Shown piece after piece: positions 45,825 through 54,663 of a stretch of DNA of 64,000 nt. The notes below the pieces were generated by a model. That model made no database searches. It saw nothing but the letters and a program-made list of their open reading frames with translations, and was not told where the DNA came from. This stretch comes from Trichococcus sp. K1Tr (lineage in GTDB: Bacteria > Bacillota > Bacilli > Lactobacillales > Aerococcaceae): contig NZ_JAQMHR010000005.1 of assembly GCF_028309625.1 (NCBI RefSeq), positions 137,620-201,619 of the forward strand, in the 5' to 3' direction. The translations under genes and the position numbers were made by a program. Each line of letters opens with the position of its first letter. Position 1 is the first letter of the stretch.

Positions 45825-46370
45825 ATGAAGACAAAAGTTTTGACTAGGGTAACAATGATGGTGGCTTTGATGATTGTGTCGGGAGTATTGACGATTCCGC
45901 TTCCCGGTTTGCCGGTTCCGATCGTCCTGCAAAATATGATGATGATGCTCGCGGGCGGGCTGCTTGGCAAGAAATACGGCCCTCTTGCTGTCAGTGTTTT
46001 TCTGCTGATGGTAGCGGTAGGTTTTCCGGTCCTATCAGGCGGACGGGGCGGTATTGCCATATTCGCCAGCGCTAGCGGCGGGTTTTTGCTTGGATACGTA
46101 TTGGCGCCACTTGTGATCGGCTACTTGCTTGAGAAGAATTGGGAAAACCTTACTTTTCCTAAAGCCGTTCTCATTTTTATCGTCGGCGGGGCTTTGCTGA
46201 TTGATTTCTTTGGCAGTTTTTCCATGGCGTATTACATGGGCAACTCTTGGTTAAACGGCTTGAAGATGACGTTGGCCTTTGTTCCTCTGGATACGGTTAA
46301 AGCAATTTTGGCTGCTTGGATCACCTTGCGCCTCAAACGCTACAGTCTGATTTCCCTGAAGTTAGCGTAA
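45825..46370 (+). CDS. bioY: Biotin ECF transporter S component BioY
   Basis: Membrane protein of 181 residues that captures biotin for an energy-coupling factor transporter or works alone. Family landmarks: IPLPGLPVPIVLQNMMMMLAG near 25-45, GLLGKKYGPLAV, VGFPVLSGGRGG near 68 and ASASGGFLLGY. About six membrane segments. ATG 45825 is eight bases after GGAGGA. It heads an operon of CoA-elongation enzymes, recalling yhfU-yhfT-yhfS of Bacillus subtilis. Confidence 0.92.
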   Translation: MKTKVLTRVTMMVALMIVSGVLTIPLPGLPVPIVLQNMMMMLAGGLLGKKYGPLAVSVFLLMVAVGFPVLSGGRGGIAIFASASGGFLLGYVLAPLVIGYLLEKNWENLTFPKAVLIFIVGGALLIDFFGSFSMAYYMGNSWLNGLKMTLAFVPLDTVKAILAAWITLRLKRYSLISLKLA

Positions 46371-46389
46371 ATTTATTTAGGCAGGTGCG

Positions 46390-47790
46390 ATGATGAAGCG
46401 TATTGACGATTGGCAAGTAAAAAATGCTATGCAGACAGCGATAATTGATGGGGAAGATGCGCTGACTTACCAGGAATTGGAGGAGCGCGTTAAGGAACGC
46501 GCAGATATTTTGGCAGGGATTCCTCAAAAAGTGATCCTTGCACCCATGTCGAATGACCTTGATCAACTGATTAATTTTTTGGCATTGATCCGGGCGGACA
46601 AAGTGGCGGTGCCCGTTAATGCCGGCATTTCTTACCAAGGACTGCAGGACATATTGATGCAGTTTGAGGCTCCACTGGTGTTGACGGATATCCATACGAT
46701 TTCCCTAAATGCTGCCGTTCCCATTGATTCTGATGAATATGCGTCACCGAGTGATTTGGCCTTTATTGGCTTTACCTCAGGGACGACCGGGCAGCCGAAG
46801 GGTTACCGCAGAACCCATCAGTCATGGGTCAAGAGTTTTGAAGGGACGAATGAGTTGATCCGCCAGTCCGGCAATCAAAGCGCCACGGTTTTTGGCTCGA
46901 TGCACTATTCTTTGAGTCTGTATACGCTGATGCAGACGCTCTATTTTGGGCAGACATTCATCCTGAATCAGCATTTTTCCACAAAACGCCTGATCGACCT
47001 TGTCAAACAAACGAAGTCGTTGACTTGCTATCTTGTGCCGACCATGATCCACGCGCTCGTTTCCAAGCTGGAAGACCAAAATGAGTTGTTGACGGAAAAC
47101 TATACGATCATTTCATCAGGCGCTAAGCTGAATGTGGATATCCGCAGGAAGCTGTACCATTATTGCCCGAATGTGCAGTTATATGAATTCTATGGTTCGT
47201 CGGAAACAAGTTACATTTCGATGGAAACCGTGCAGGGCATCCCTTCCGATAATAGTGTCGGACAACTGTTCCCCGGAGTTGAGGTAGTTATTGATCATCC
47301 GAATGCTGAAGGCGTTGGTGAAATAAAGGTCCGCAGCCCTTTGAATTTTGCGTGTTACCACCGCAAAGGTGAGGATTACGTAGCTACTGTCGCATGCGTT
47401 TCGACCGGTGATCTGGGTAAATTGGCAGGGAATACGCTTGAATACTATGGCCGGAAGGATGATTGTATCAATCGGGGCGGCGAAAAATTCTATCCGCTGG
47501 AATTTGAGCGCCATTTGTTGAAGCTGGCGGCTGTCGATGAAATCGTCGTGCTTGGCATTCCTGATGAACATTACAATGAAAAAATTGGAGCCGTCATTGT
47601 TTGGTCCGACCAAAATCAAGTGATGAGCTTGAACGAAATCAACTCTTATTTATCGGCCCAAATGTCCCGGCCAGCAAAAATCGATCATGTTTTCGCTGTT
47701 GAAGCGATCCCGAAACAAAACAACGGCAAGATATCCAGGAAACAATTACTTCGTGATTCAGTAAAGGAGCGAGTGTCAAGTGTCATCTAA
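46390..47790 (+). CDS. AMP-forming acyl-CoA synthetase
   Basis: Activates a carboxylic acid to its CoA ester through an acyl-AMP. 466 residues, shorter than long-chain ligases. The P-loop-like motif GFTSGTTGQPKGYRRTHQSW is near 128-147, YEFYGSSETSYIS near 261, the hinge region STGDLGKLAG near 340, GRKDDCINRGGEKFYP near 357, and the catalytic Lys in KQNNGKISRKQLL near 445. It matches the YhfT position and type. Substrate unknown; a dicarboxylate or short acid would fit the hypothesis in the findings. Confidence 0.9.
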   Translation: MMKRIDDWQVKNAMQTAIIDGEDALTYQELEERVKERADILAGIPQKVILAPMSNDLDQLINFLALIRADKVAVPVNAGISYQGLQDILMQFEAPLVLTDIHTISLNAAVPIDSDEYASPSDLAFIGFTSGTTGQPKGYRRTHQSWVKSFEGTNELIRQSGNQSATVFGSMHYSLSLYTLMQTLYFGQTFILNQHFSTKRLIDLVKQTKSLTCYLVPTMIHALVSKLEDQNELLTENYTIISSGAKLNVDIRRKLYHYCPNVQLYEFYGSSETSYISMETVQGIPSDNSVGQLFPGVEVVIDHPNAEGVGEIKVRSPLNFACYHRKGEDYVATVACVSTGDLGKLAGNTLEYYGRKDDCINRGGEKFYPLEFERHLLKLAAVDEIVVLGIPDEHYNEKIGAVIVWSDQNQVMSLNEINSYLSAQMSRPAKIDHVFAVEAIPKQNNGKISRKQLLRDSVKERVSSVI

Positions 47791-48964
47791 GGTATATATT
47801 GTGGAGGCTGCACGTTTGGCTATCGGAAAGTACGGCGGGATGTACAACGACGTTGGTCCGGAAGAGCTAGGCGGATTCTTGATGGAAACCATGTTGGCCA
47901 AGCATCCGGGCCTAAACGGTCATATTGATGAGGTCATTGTCGGAAATGTAATCGGTGGCGGCGGCAATGTTGCCAGACGGGTTGCCTTAAAAGCGGGTTT
48001 GCCTGTGGAGACGCCGGCGGTTACGGTTGACCGTCAATGCGCATCCGGGCTTGAAGCCATTGCTATCGGACACATGAAAATAATGTCTGGCTTGGGCGAA
48101 GTGATGATTTGTGGCGGTGTGGAAAGCAGCAGCCGCGCACCGTGGCAGATTGAGCGGCCTAAATCGCTGTACGGCATGCAAGCCCCGCGCATATTGACGC
48201 GCCAGCCGCTGTCCACCAGCGAATATGGCGATCCGGATATGGGCGCAGCAGCTGAGGAACTCGCTGACAAGTATGGCATTACCCGCCAGCAGCAGGATGA
48301 ATTCGCGCTTCAAAGCCAGTTGAAATACCAAACCGCTAAACAGGCTGGCGTCTTTCATTCGGAAATAACACCTTTTCGGATCAGTGACGAGCTTTTGCTG
48401 CATGACGATGAATGCCCAAGAAGCCGGAGCAGCATGGAAAGCTTGAACCGGTTGAAGCCGGTCTTTAAGGCAAACGGCACCATAACGGCTGGTAATTGTT
48501 GTCCTGTCAATGATGGGGCAAGCTTTACGATTCTGGCATCGGAACGCGCTTGCCGGCTTTATCATCTGACGCCGATTGCGCAAGTTGTCGATGCGGTTGC
48601 GGTGGGTGTTGATCCCCATGACTTTGGTTTAGGTCCCGTTCCTGCGGTTGAAAAGCTGTTGGCGCGCCAAGAGTTAAAGCTCGAAGACATCGATGTGGTG
48701 GAGCTGAATGAAGCATTTGCCGTGCAGGCGTTGGCTTGCATCAAGCTGGGCAACTTTCCGATCGAGAAGATCAACCCTTCCGGCGGTGCGACTGCATTCG
48801 GACACCCGTACGGTGCGACAGGGGCAATCCTGGTTACGAGGCTGCTGACCGAATTGAACAGGAATGAAAGTAATCGATGCGGCATCGTCACGATGTGCGT
48901 AGGCGGAGGCCAAGGTGCGGCCATGCTCATCAGGAAGGCAGGACCAATTGATGGCGAACAGTAA
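47780..48964 (+). CDS. Thiolase (acetyl-CoA acyltransferase family)
   Basis: Condenses or cleaves 3-ketoacyl-CoA, 394 residues. The acylated Cys is in DRQCASGLEAI near residue 87, His in LNEAFAVQ and GGATAFGHPYGATGA near 347, and the second Cys in VTMCVGGGQGAAML near 379, so the active site is intact. It starts at GTG 47780, overlapping the synthetase gene by 11 bases. It corresponds to YhfS of the biotin-regulated operon in Bacillus. Confidence 0.93.
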   Translation: MSSKVYIVEAARLAIGKYGGMYNDVGPEELGGFLMETMLAKHPGLNGHIDEVIVGNVIGGGGNVARRVALKAGLPVETPAVTVDRQCASGLEAIAIGHMKIMSGLGEVMICGGVESSSRAPWQIERPKSLYGMQAPRILTRQPLSTSEYGDPDMGAAAEELADKYGITRQQQDEFALQSQLKYQTAKQAGVFHSEITPFRISDELLLHDDECPRSRSSMESLNRLKPVFKANGTITAGNCCPVNDGASFTILASERACRLYHLTPIAQVVDAVAVGVDPHDFGLGPVPAVEKLLARQELKLEDIDVVELNEAFAVQALACIKLGNFPIEKINPSGGATAFGHPYGATGAILVTRLLTELNRNESNRCGIVTMCVGGGQGAAMLIRKAGPIDGEQ

Positions 48965-49298
48965 AATAATGCGGTTTTCCGAAGCGAATATCCGCGCGTA
49001 CAATCAGCTCGTCGATCCAACTTTGGGCAGCAAAATAAGCCTCAGCTATCTGGCGACCTTATGGCAGGAATTCGACTTGCCTGAATTGGCCGATCAAACG
49101 CCGATACTGGTGAAGCAAGCCTTCAGCTGTTGCCGCAAACTCGGCTTCCATCAACCGTATGCCGTTTCATTAAGCCTTACCGATAAAGCTCCGTTCAAAC
49201 CCGGAAAAGCTTATTGGACGTATACGTTGGTCATCAAGGAAGAAAATGCAGTGATTGCGAGATGCGCGACCACTTTGTTGTTGGAGGATCCCATATGA
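48951..49298 (+). CDS. Hotdog-fold dehydratase-like subunit 1
   Basis: About 115 residues: RFSEANIRAYNQLVDPTLG, then PYAVSLSLTDKAPFKPGKAY and VIARCATTLLLED. It looks like the N-terminal, non-catalytic half of a FAS1-like/MaoC dehydratase. ATG 48951 overlaps the thiolase gene by 14 bases and its stop overlaps the next gene by four. It probably pairs with subunit 2. The family assignment is tentative. Confidence 0.6.
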   Translation: MANSKIMRFSEANIRAYNQLVDPTLGSKISLSYLATLWQEFDLPELADQTPILVKQAFSCCRKLGFHQPYAVSLSLTDKAPFKPGKAYWTYTLVIKEENAVIARCATTLLLEDPI

Positions 49299-49597
49299 CA
49301 TCAGAAGTTAACAGCTTGCTTTTCTCTCTTGAGGAATTGCAGGCTTACAAAACAATTTCAAGGGATGCGAATCCGATTCATGACACAGGCTTGGTGTTCG
49401 GCATTTTGATAATGGCCAGAGTCGAGGCGATTTTATCTGCCCATTGGGATTATCAAGCCATCACCGAATATGAGTACAAGTTCCTGAAGCCATTATTTGT
49501 GGACGAACGTGCCCAGGTGAAATTTCTTCAGGAAGGTGAATTTGAGGTTTGGCGGGAGAATGAATGCATTGGGAAGGGTGTTTGTATTGGCAAATAG
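49295..49597 (+). CDS. Hotdog-fold dehydratase subunit 2 (MaoC-like)
   Basis: 100 residues with YKTISRDANPIHDTG near 19-33, which contains the MaoC hydratase 2 motif DxNPxH (catalytic Asp and His). It would dehydrate an (R)-3-hydroxyacyl thioester. Short for MaoC (usually about 140), so it probably needs the upstream subunit, giving a split hotdog enzyme. Confidence 0.7.
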   Translation: MTSEVNSLLFSLEELQAYKTISRDANPIHDTGLVFGILIMARVEAILSAHWDYQAITEYEYKFLKPLFVDERAQVKFLQEGEFEVWRENECIGKGVCIGK

Positions 49598-50366
49598 AAT
49601 CGTATTGATTACTGGCGGGACAAGAGGCATAGGATTTGCCTTGACAAAAGCTTTTCTGAGTGTGGGCGACCGGGTAATCATCACTTCTAAGACTGCGGAA
49701 AGCATCGAACAGGCAGAGGCGGACTTGGTCCAATACAAAAATCAGCTTTGGACGAAGCGCTGTGATGTCCGCAACCGCAAGGACTGCCGACAGCTGGTCC
49801 AGGACATTGTTCAGGAATTCGACAGGATCGATATTCTGATCAACAATGCGGGCATTTGTGCCGACGGGCAATTTTACAAGATGAGCGGGGAAAATTGGGA
49901 TCAAGTCACGGGTACCAACATCAACAGCTTATACAACGTTACCCAACCGGTGGTGCAGCAGATGATGAAGCAGCCGGAAACCAGTTTTATATATTCCGTG
50001 ACTTCGACCGCTGGCATGTACGGCGTCTTTGGACAGACGAATTACAGCGCCAGCAAAGCTGCAGTAATCGGATTTACATACGCCTTAGCGGAAGAAGTCA
50101 AACGCTTCAACATTCAGGTGAATGCCATTTCGCCAGCTGCCAAAACCGACATGACGAATCCGGCCATCAAGCGCGTCGAGGAGGATTGTGCCAGGAAGGG
50201 AGAACCTTTCCCTGATTATTGGCGGATTGGTTCAAGCGAGCAGGTTGCGACCCGGATAATCCAATTGATCGATTCGCCGAAGACGCCCACGGGAACCGTA
50301 TTCGGAATCAACGGCGAGCAGGTTTGGAATTATCACCGGCCGGAAAGGTCCGAATATGTTATTTGA
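49587..50366 (+). CDS. SDR 3-oxoacyl reductase (FabG-like)
   Basis: Reduces a 3-ketoacyl thioester. About 259 residues: ITGGTRGIGFALTKAF near 8-23, NNAGICADGQF near 88, Ser in SVTSTAGMYG and the YSASKAAVIGFTYAL catalytic Tyr/Lys near 154-158. I favour TTG 49587, eight bases after GGGAAGGG, with an 11-base overlap with the previous gene, as at other joints in this operon. ATG 49560 is an alternative and would add nine residues before the Rossmann strand. Confidence 0.87.
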   Translation: MANRIVLITGGTRGIGFALTKAFLSVGDRVIITSKTAESIEQAEADLVQYKNQLWTKRCDVRNRKDCRQLVQDIVQEFDRIDILINNAGICADGQFYKMSGENWDQVTGTNINSLYNVTQPVVQQMMKQPETSFIYSVTSTAGMYGVFGQTNYSASKAAVIGFTYALAEEVKRFNIQVNAISPAAKTDMTNPAIKRVEEDCARKGEPFPDYWRIGSSEQVATRIIQLIDSPKTPTGTVFGINGEQVWNYHRPERSEYVI

Positions 50367-50470
50367 CGCATTGGTTATGGATAGGGACCGGAGAGTGAAT
50401 GCTTTCCGGTTCTCTTTGCAGTGGCAGCAAGGATTCAGGAAATGATGAAAACATGGAGGGGTTATGAATA

Positions 50471-51406
50471 ATGACAACAGTGGCGCAACTATTGGGTATC
50501 GAATATCCCATTCTGCAAGGGGCAATGGCAAACATCTCAACTCATAAACTTGTGGGCCCCGTTTCGGAAGCAGGGGGCTTGGGCATCATCGCATCGTGCG
50601 GCATGTCCGCTGAACAGCTCCGCGAAGAAATACGCTTGACGCGCGCAATCACAAACAAACCGTTCGGAGTAAATCTGATGCTGCAGATGCCAAACTGTGA
50701 TGAGCTAGTGCAAGTCATCGTCGAAGAAGGGGTTGCGGCTGTGACGACAGGAGCCGGGTCGCCAAAGAAATATATGCCGCTTTTCAAAGCAGCCGGCATC
50801 AAGGTGATCCCCGTCATCGCCTCGGTCAAACATGCGATAAAAATGGAGGAAGCCGGGGCGGATGCAGTCATTGCCGAAGGACAGGAAGCCGGCGGGCACA
50901 TTGGGCAGACCGCTTCCCTTTCTCTGTTGCCCCAGGTAGTCGATGCCGTCGCTATTCCTGTTTTGGGAGCGGGTGGAGTCGGAGACGGCCGTTCGGTTGT
51001 CGCTATGCATGCTCTAGGTGCGCAAGGCATACAAGTCGGTACCTTATTCCTGTCAGCGGCAGAATGTCCGATTTCGGACAGCTACAAACAATTTCTTCTT
51101 GACGCAAATGACACAGCGACAATCGTGACCGGCCGCAAAGCCAAAGAGCCGGTGCGTTCACTCCGCAATCCGATGCTGGAGCAATACGCTGCCTTGGAAG
51201 AAGCGAATGCACCCCATGAAGAGTTGGAGAAACTGACAGTCGGATCATTGGCTCGCGCAGTCTATGATGGCGACATCGAAACTGGTTCGTGCATGGCAGG
51301 CGAAATCGCCGGGATGGTCGGAAACATCCGCCCCGCCAAACAAATCATCGAAGAGCTGCTCGCTGAATCTGAGGTTGTTTTGGCAAAACTGAGAATTGTG
51401 CATTGA
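50471..51406 (+). CDS. FabK-like enoyl reductase / nitronate monooxygenase family
   Basis: FMN-dependent enzyme of 311 residues: GIEYPILQGAMANIS, PFGVNLM, AEGQEAGGHIG near 135-145, LGAGGVGDGR near 160 and GAQGIQVGTLFL. The family includes enoyl-ACP reductase II (FabK) and nitronate monooxygenases. Next to a thiolase, ketoreductase and dehydratase, enoyl reduction is the better guess. It starts at ATG 50471 behind GGAGGGGT, 104 bases after the SDR. Confidence 0.88.
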   Translation: MTTVAQLLGIEYPILQGAMANISTHKLVGPVSEAGGLGIIASCGMSAEQLREEIRLTRAITNKPFGVNLMLQMPNCDELVQVIVEEGVAAVTTGAGSPKKYMPLFKAAGIKVIPVIASVKHAIKMEEAGADAVIAEGQEAGGHIGQTASLSLLPQVVDAVAIPVLGAGGVGDGRSVVAMHALGAQGIQVGTLFLSAAECPISDSYKQFLLDANDTATIVTGRKAKEPVRSLRNPMLEQYAALEEANAPHEELEKLTVGSLARAVYDGDIETGSCMAGEIAGMVGNIRPAKQIIEELLAESEVVLAKLRIVH

Positions 51407-51502
51407 AACAGGAACTGGATAACGACGAATAGAGCCGGAAGCGTCTTGCTTAGATGTTTTTGGCTCTATTTCGTTTTGAGTGCGCACAATTTCCAGTCCG
51501 GA

Positions 51503-51635
51503 TTGTCGAATACTTAGTTGGTATTCGACAAATTAAAGAAGAATGTTACTGAAATTGTCGAATGCCTGATTGCATTCGACAATTTTTACTATAATCCGCA
51601 TCGGATTGTCGAATAATCTGGATATATTCGGCAAT
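51503..51635. terminator. Three related hairpins, the second a terminator
   Basis: TTGTCGAATAC/GTATTCGACAA (51503-51531), AAATTGTCGAATGC/GCATTCGACAATTT with T-run (51552-51585), and ATTGTCGAATA/TATTCGGCAAT (51605-51635). CGGATTGTCGAATA occurs twice as a direct repeat. The second can end the operon above; the other two look like copies of it. No gene between 51407 and 51766. Confidence 0.6.
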
Positions 51636-51766
51636 TCGCTGGGATCGGTGAGTATTGCGAACAGATTGAGCCACCTGTGCGGATGATAGAGCCAGCGAGT
51701 GCGATAAATAGAGCCACCCAATGCGAAAGAGAAAGCCACTGATATTATTTTACCAGTGGCTGCTTT

Positions 51767-51958
51767 TTATTTTTCTAACTGACTGTCTATAATGTCAATC
51801 GCTAGTTTAACCATTTCATCTGCGGAAGGCTCATCTTCATCATCATCTATTAGATAGAAAGGAAGTAATTTCCCCACAATTTCTAACCTGACATCTTCCG
51901 GCAAGTACCGATGGAAAAAGTAGCGGGCAATCCTATCTTCTACTTCAGAAGAAATCAT
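51767..51958 (-). CDS. Small acidic protein downstream of istB
   Basis: 63 residues: ISSEVEDRIARYFFHRYLPE, DVRLEIVGKLLPFYLIDDDE and DEPSADEMVKLAIDIIDSQL. Its start overlaps the istB stop (ATGA), so it is translationally coupled and lies inside the IS ends. I do not recognise it. Standard IS21 elements carry only istA and istB, so this is an accessory gene or a diverged passenger. Confidence 0.6.
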   Translation of the reverse strand: MISSEVEDRIARYFFHRYLPEDVRLEIVGKLLPFYLIDDDEDEPSADEMVKLAIDIIDSQLEK

Positions 51959-52710
51959 CTGCCTGCCCCCAATCCATGTCTTTCGCGCATAGACACGACG
52001 CCATCAATTAATATTTTATAGGAATCATGGACAATACGATCGAGAATAGCGTCCGCAACGAGCGCTTCACCGAGCTTTTCATACCATCCTTCAGGTGCCG
52101 TTTGTGAGCAGAATATCGTTGAAGTGGTTTTTAAACGGGACTCAATGATTTCGAACAGGGTTAGTGTATGTTCTTCAGGGAGAGCCGCCAATAGCCACTC
52201 ATCAATGATGAGTAATTCCACTTTCTTGTACTTCTTAATCAGCTTGCGAAAGCTACCGTCTGCTTCGTTTTTAGCGGCAATAAATTCATCTAAGAGCTCT
52301 GGAAGACGGACGTATTTTACGTTGTAATGTTGACGGCATGCTTGAATGCCAAAGGCATTGGACAGCCATGTTTTTCCGTTGCCAGAAGCACCCATTAAAA
52401 TGATGTTCAAATGTTTCTGTATATAGTTGCCCATGGCTAATTCAAGAATGAGATTTTTATCCAGATGACGGTCTGGGTGGTATTCTATATCTTCAATAGC
52501 CGCCGACGGTTCGTTGAATTGCGCTTGATGAATCAGTCGTTGTAGTTTGTTTGACTGGCGACGAGAGTATTCATGGTCTACAAGTAAGTTAAAGCGATCC
52601 TCGAATGACATATCCTGATAGTCTTGATTATTCATTTGTTCTCGGTATGAGTCAGCCATTGCACTCATTTTCATTTCTGTTAGTTTGCGTACAGTTTCTT
52701 CATTTCTCAT
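51955..52710 (-). CDS. istB: IS21 helper ATPase IstB
   Basis: AAA+ ATPase of 251 residues that helps IstA choose targets. Walker A is ILMGASGNGKTWLSNAFG near 103-118, Walker B LLIIDEW near 165, followed by the sensor region STIFCSQ and the C-terminal DRIVHDSYKILIDG. Complete. Its start overlaps the istA stop. Confidence 0.93.
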   Translation of the reverse strand: MRNEETVRKLTEMKMSAMADSYREQMNNQDYQDMSFEDRFNLLVDHEYSRRQSNKLQRLIHQAQFNEPSAAIEDIEYHPDRHLDKNLILELAMGNYIQKHLNIILMGASGNGKTWLSNAFGIQACRQHYNVKYVRLPELLDEFIAAKNEADGSFRKLIKKYKKVELLIIDEWLLAALPEEHTLTLFEIIESRLKTTSTIFCSQTAPEGWYEKLGEALVADAILDRIVHDSYKILIDGVVSMRERHGLGAGR

Positions 52711-53513
52711 TTGTTTTTCCCTCCAAAATAACCTGCGCCTCGCACAAATCCATAGTTATTATCTGTTTGATGTTCAGTCAATGTTCCATTGTCCTTTTCT
52801 TTTTCTCTTTTTTTATTTCTCTCAAGAATGGTTTTAAACACACTAACCGTAGGGTTAGAAGAAGCAAGGAGTAGGTTTTGGGCAGCGAGATCCAGCTCTT
52901 CTTTAGAATATTTCTTCCCTATGCTGCGCAAACTCATCAATTGATTTAAGGCTCTTTTCTCTGAACCATTTTTAAGTAGAGCCTCCGCAAATGCTCCCAT
53001 GTTTGTTCCAATCGATTTGGCCCATTCTAGATTTTTTTCAGGTGTATGTTCCAAGTACAGACGATGATTATCCGGCATATGTTCTGAAAAAGTTGAGAAT
53101 TGACCGGTTTCCCCTGATAGTCGTTTATGGGATGCAATCCGCACTTCTTTGAAGTATACTTCAATTAAATCCTTAGAGAGACGGACATCAACATCACTTT
53201 GGATATATTCGTAAGGAACGGAATAGTACATGCGTTCAATTTGAATGTGGTAATTTGGTTGAACCTTTGCAATTCTCCATTCGGATAACTTGAATCGTGT
53301 TTGGCGGAGTGGGTGAAGGTAGGAGCTCTCCTCTTCGTCAAACACTTTTTTTCTTGAACCTGGCCGTTTCTGAAAAGGCTCCTGATTGATTTCATTTAGT
53401 TTTTTCCAAATCTGTTGATTCAAGTCTTGTAAGTCAAAACATTGAAAGTGCCGCAGAGCAGCTATAATTTGCCGAGAAATAAAACCAACGGTTCCTTCTA
53501 CACTCGCTTTGTC
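52707..53513 (-). pseudogene. istA: IstA transposase, C-terminal part (split gene)
   Basis: Reads on from KASVEGTVGFISRQIIAALR, typical of the IstA catalytic core and following beta-barrel, through YYSVPYEYIQSDVDVRLSKD to the end. The N-terminal part is at 57332-58075. The join would be KD|KASVEG, so the inserted element cut the gene at about residue 248. An ORF that includes inserted sequence starts at 53540, but alone it cannot transpose. Confidence 0.85.
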
Positions 53514-53628
53514 GCGCTTATTTTCAATTAAATATAACAAGGATTATCCTCAAACTCAGATTATCCTCAAAAAAGCCACAGACTGCTCTAGTTATCGAGA
53601 AGGCTCTGTGGCTTTTGAGGATAATAAT

Positions 53629-54663
53629 CTAGTTCAATCCACAAAATTCTAAAAGATATTCTTCCTTGCCTTTCCACTTTTTCTGTTGCTTTAAATTTGG
53701 GATGTCTTGCACTGACTCCAATGCATTTTTAATAGTTTCGCCGTCGGCGTACGAATAAACTGATGTAGTCTCTAAGCTTTTATGTCCCAGAAAATCCTTG
53801 ATGTAGGAAATTGGAATACCCTTCTTATACATTGCCATCGCAATACTATGTCGTAACATATGAGCATGAAGATTAATTGGGAAACTAGGATCGCTATTGT
53901 ATGCAAGACGCGCGTACTTTTTCAAAAAATGATCAACCGTTCCTGGTTTCATCTGGGTGTGCATTGAATCATGGATTGTATAAAATAAATAATCAGACTT
54001 ATCCGAGTGATCATGGAATTCATTTAAATATGCCTCTAAATGCTTTATTGTAGCCTTCAGTAATGGGACATAACGAGTTTTGTGCCCCTTCCCCTGAATT
54101 CTGAGCTGAACAGAATGATCCCCATAAACTATAGAATTGCACGTAAGGCTAAGAAGTTCTTGTAGGCGTGCACCGGTCTCATACGCAAAAATCATAAAAA
54201 AACGATCTCGTCTGCCTAACTTTGTTGTGGCATCAGGTGCCAAAAATAAATTTTTTATTTGAGCTTGGTTGAGATATTCTATGCGCTCTTTTTTTGATGC
54301 TCTGAAAGTATGGATACTACAAACTTCCAAATAAAGGGGCGTTAATTCAATATTTTCTTCACTACAGAACTTCAGAAATGATTTGATAGCAGCTAACCGG
54401 AGGTTGAGGGTCTGATAAGAACAGTTGCGTGAATCTTTAAGCCACATGAGATAGCCATATATATTACTTCTGCTAAAGCAGGAAAAATCCATTGAATCAA
54501 AGTTGATCCCTTTTTCGTCTGAAAAATATTTCCTCAAGAGCTTTAAGGATTGTTTATAGGCACGTACAGTCTTGTCGCTAAAATTACGCCTTGTAACTAA
54601 ATAATCTGTCAAGAAATCTCGTAATAATTGGTAGAACTGCATTTTTTTGTCAATACTCATCAT
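53629..54663 (-). CDS. Tyrosine recombinase, third of the trio
   Basis: 344 residues. Core-binding domain in the first 110, catalytic domain with Arg in ETGARLQELLSL, HMLRHSIAMAMYKKG, LGHKSLETTSVYSY (His, Tyr). It is the most canonical of the three. Its start overlaps the second gene by 14 bases. Confidence 0.9.
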   Translation of the reverse strand: MMSIDKKMQFYQLLRDFLTDYLVTRRNFSDKTVRAYKQSLKLLRKYFSDEKGINFDSMDFSCFSRSNIYGYLMWLKDSRNCSYQTLNLRLAAIKSFLKFCSEENIELTPLYLEVCSIHTFRASKKERIEYLNQAQIKNLFLAPDATTKLGRRDRFFMIFAYETGARLQELLSLTCNSIVYGDHSVQLRIQGKGHKTRYVPLLKATIKHLEAYLNEFHDHSDKSDYLFYTIHDSMHTQMKPGTVDHFLKKYARLAYNSDPSFPINLHAHMLRHSIAMAMYKKGIPISYIKDFLGHKSLETTSVYSYADGETIKNALESVQDIPNLKQQKKWKGKEEYLLEFCGLN

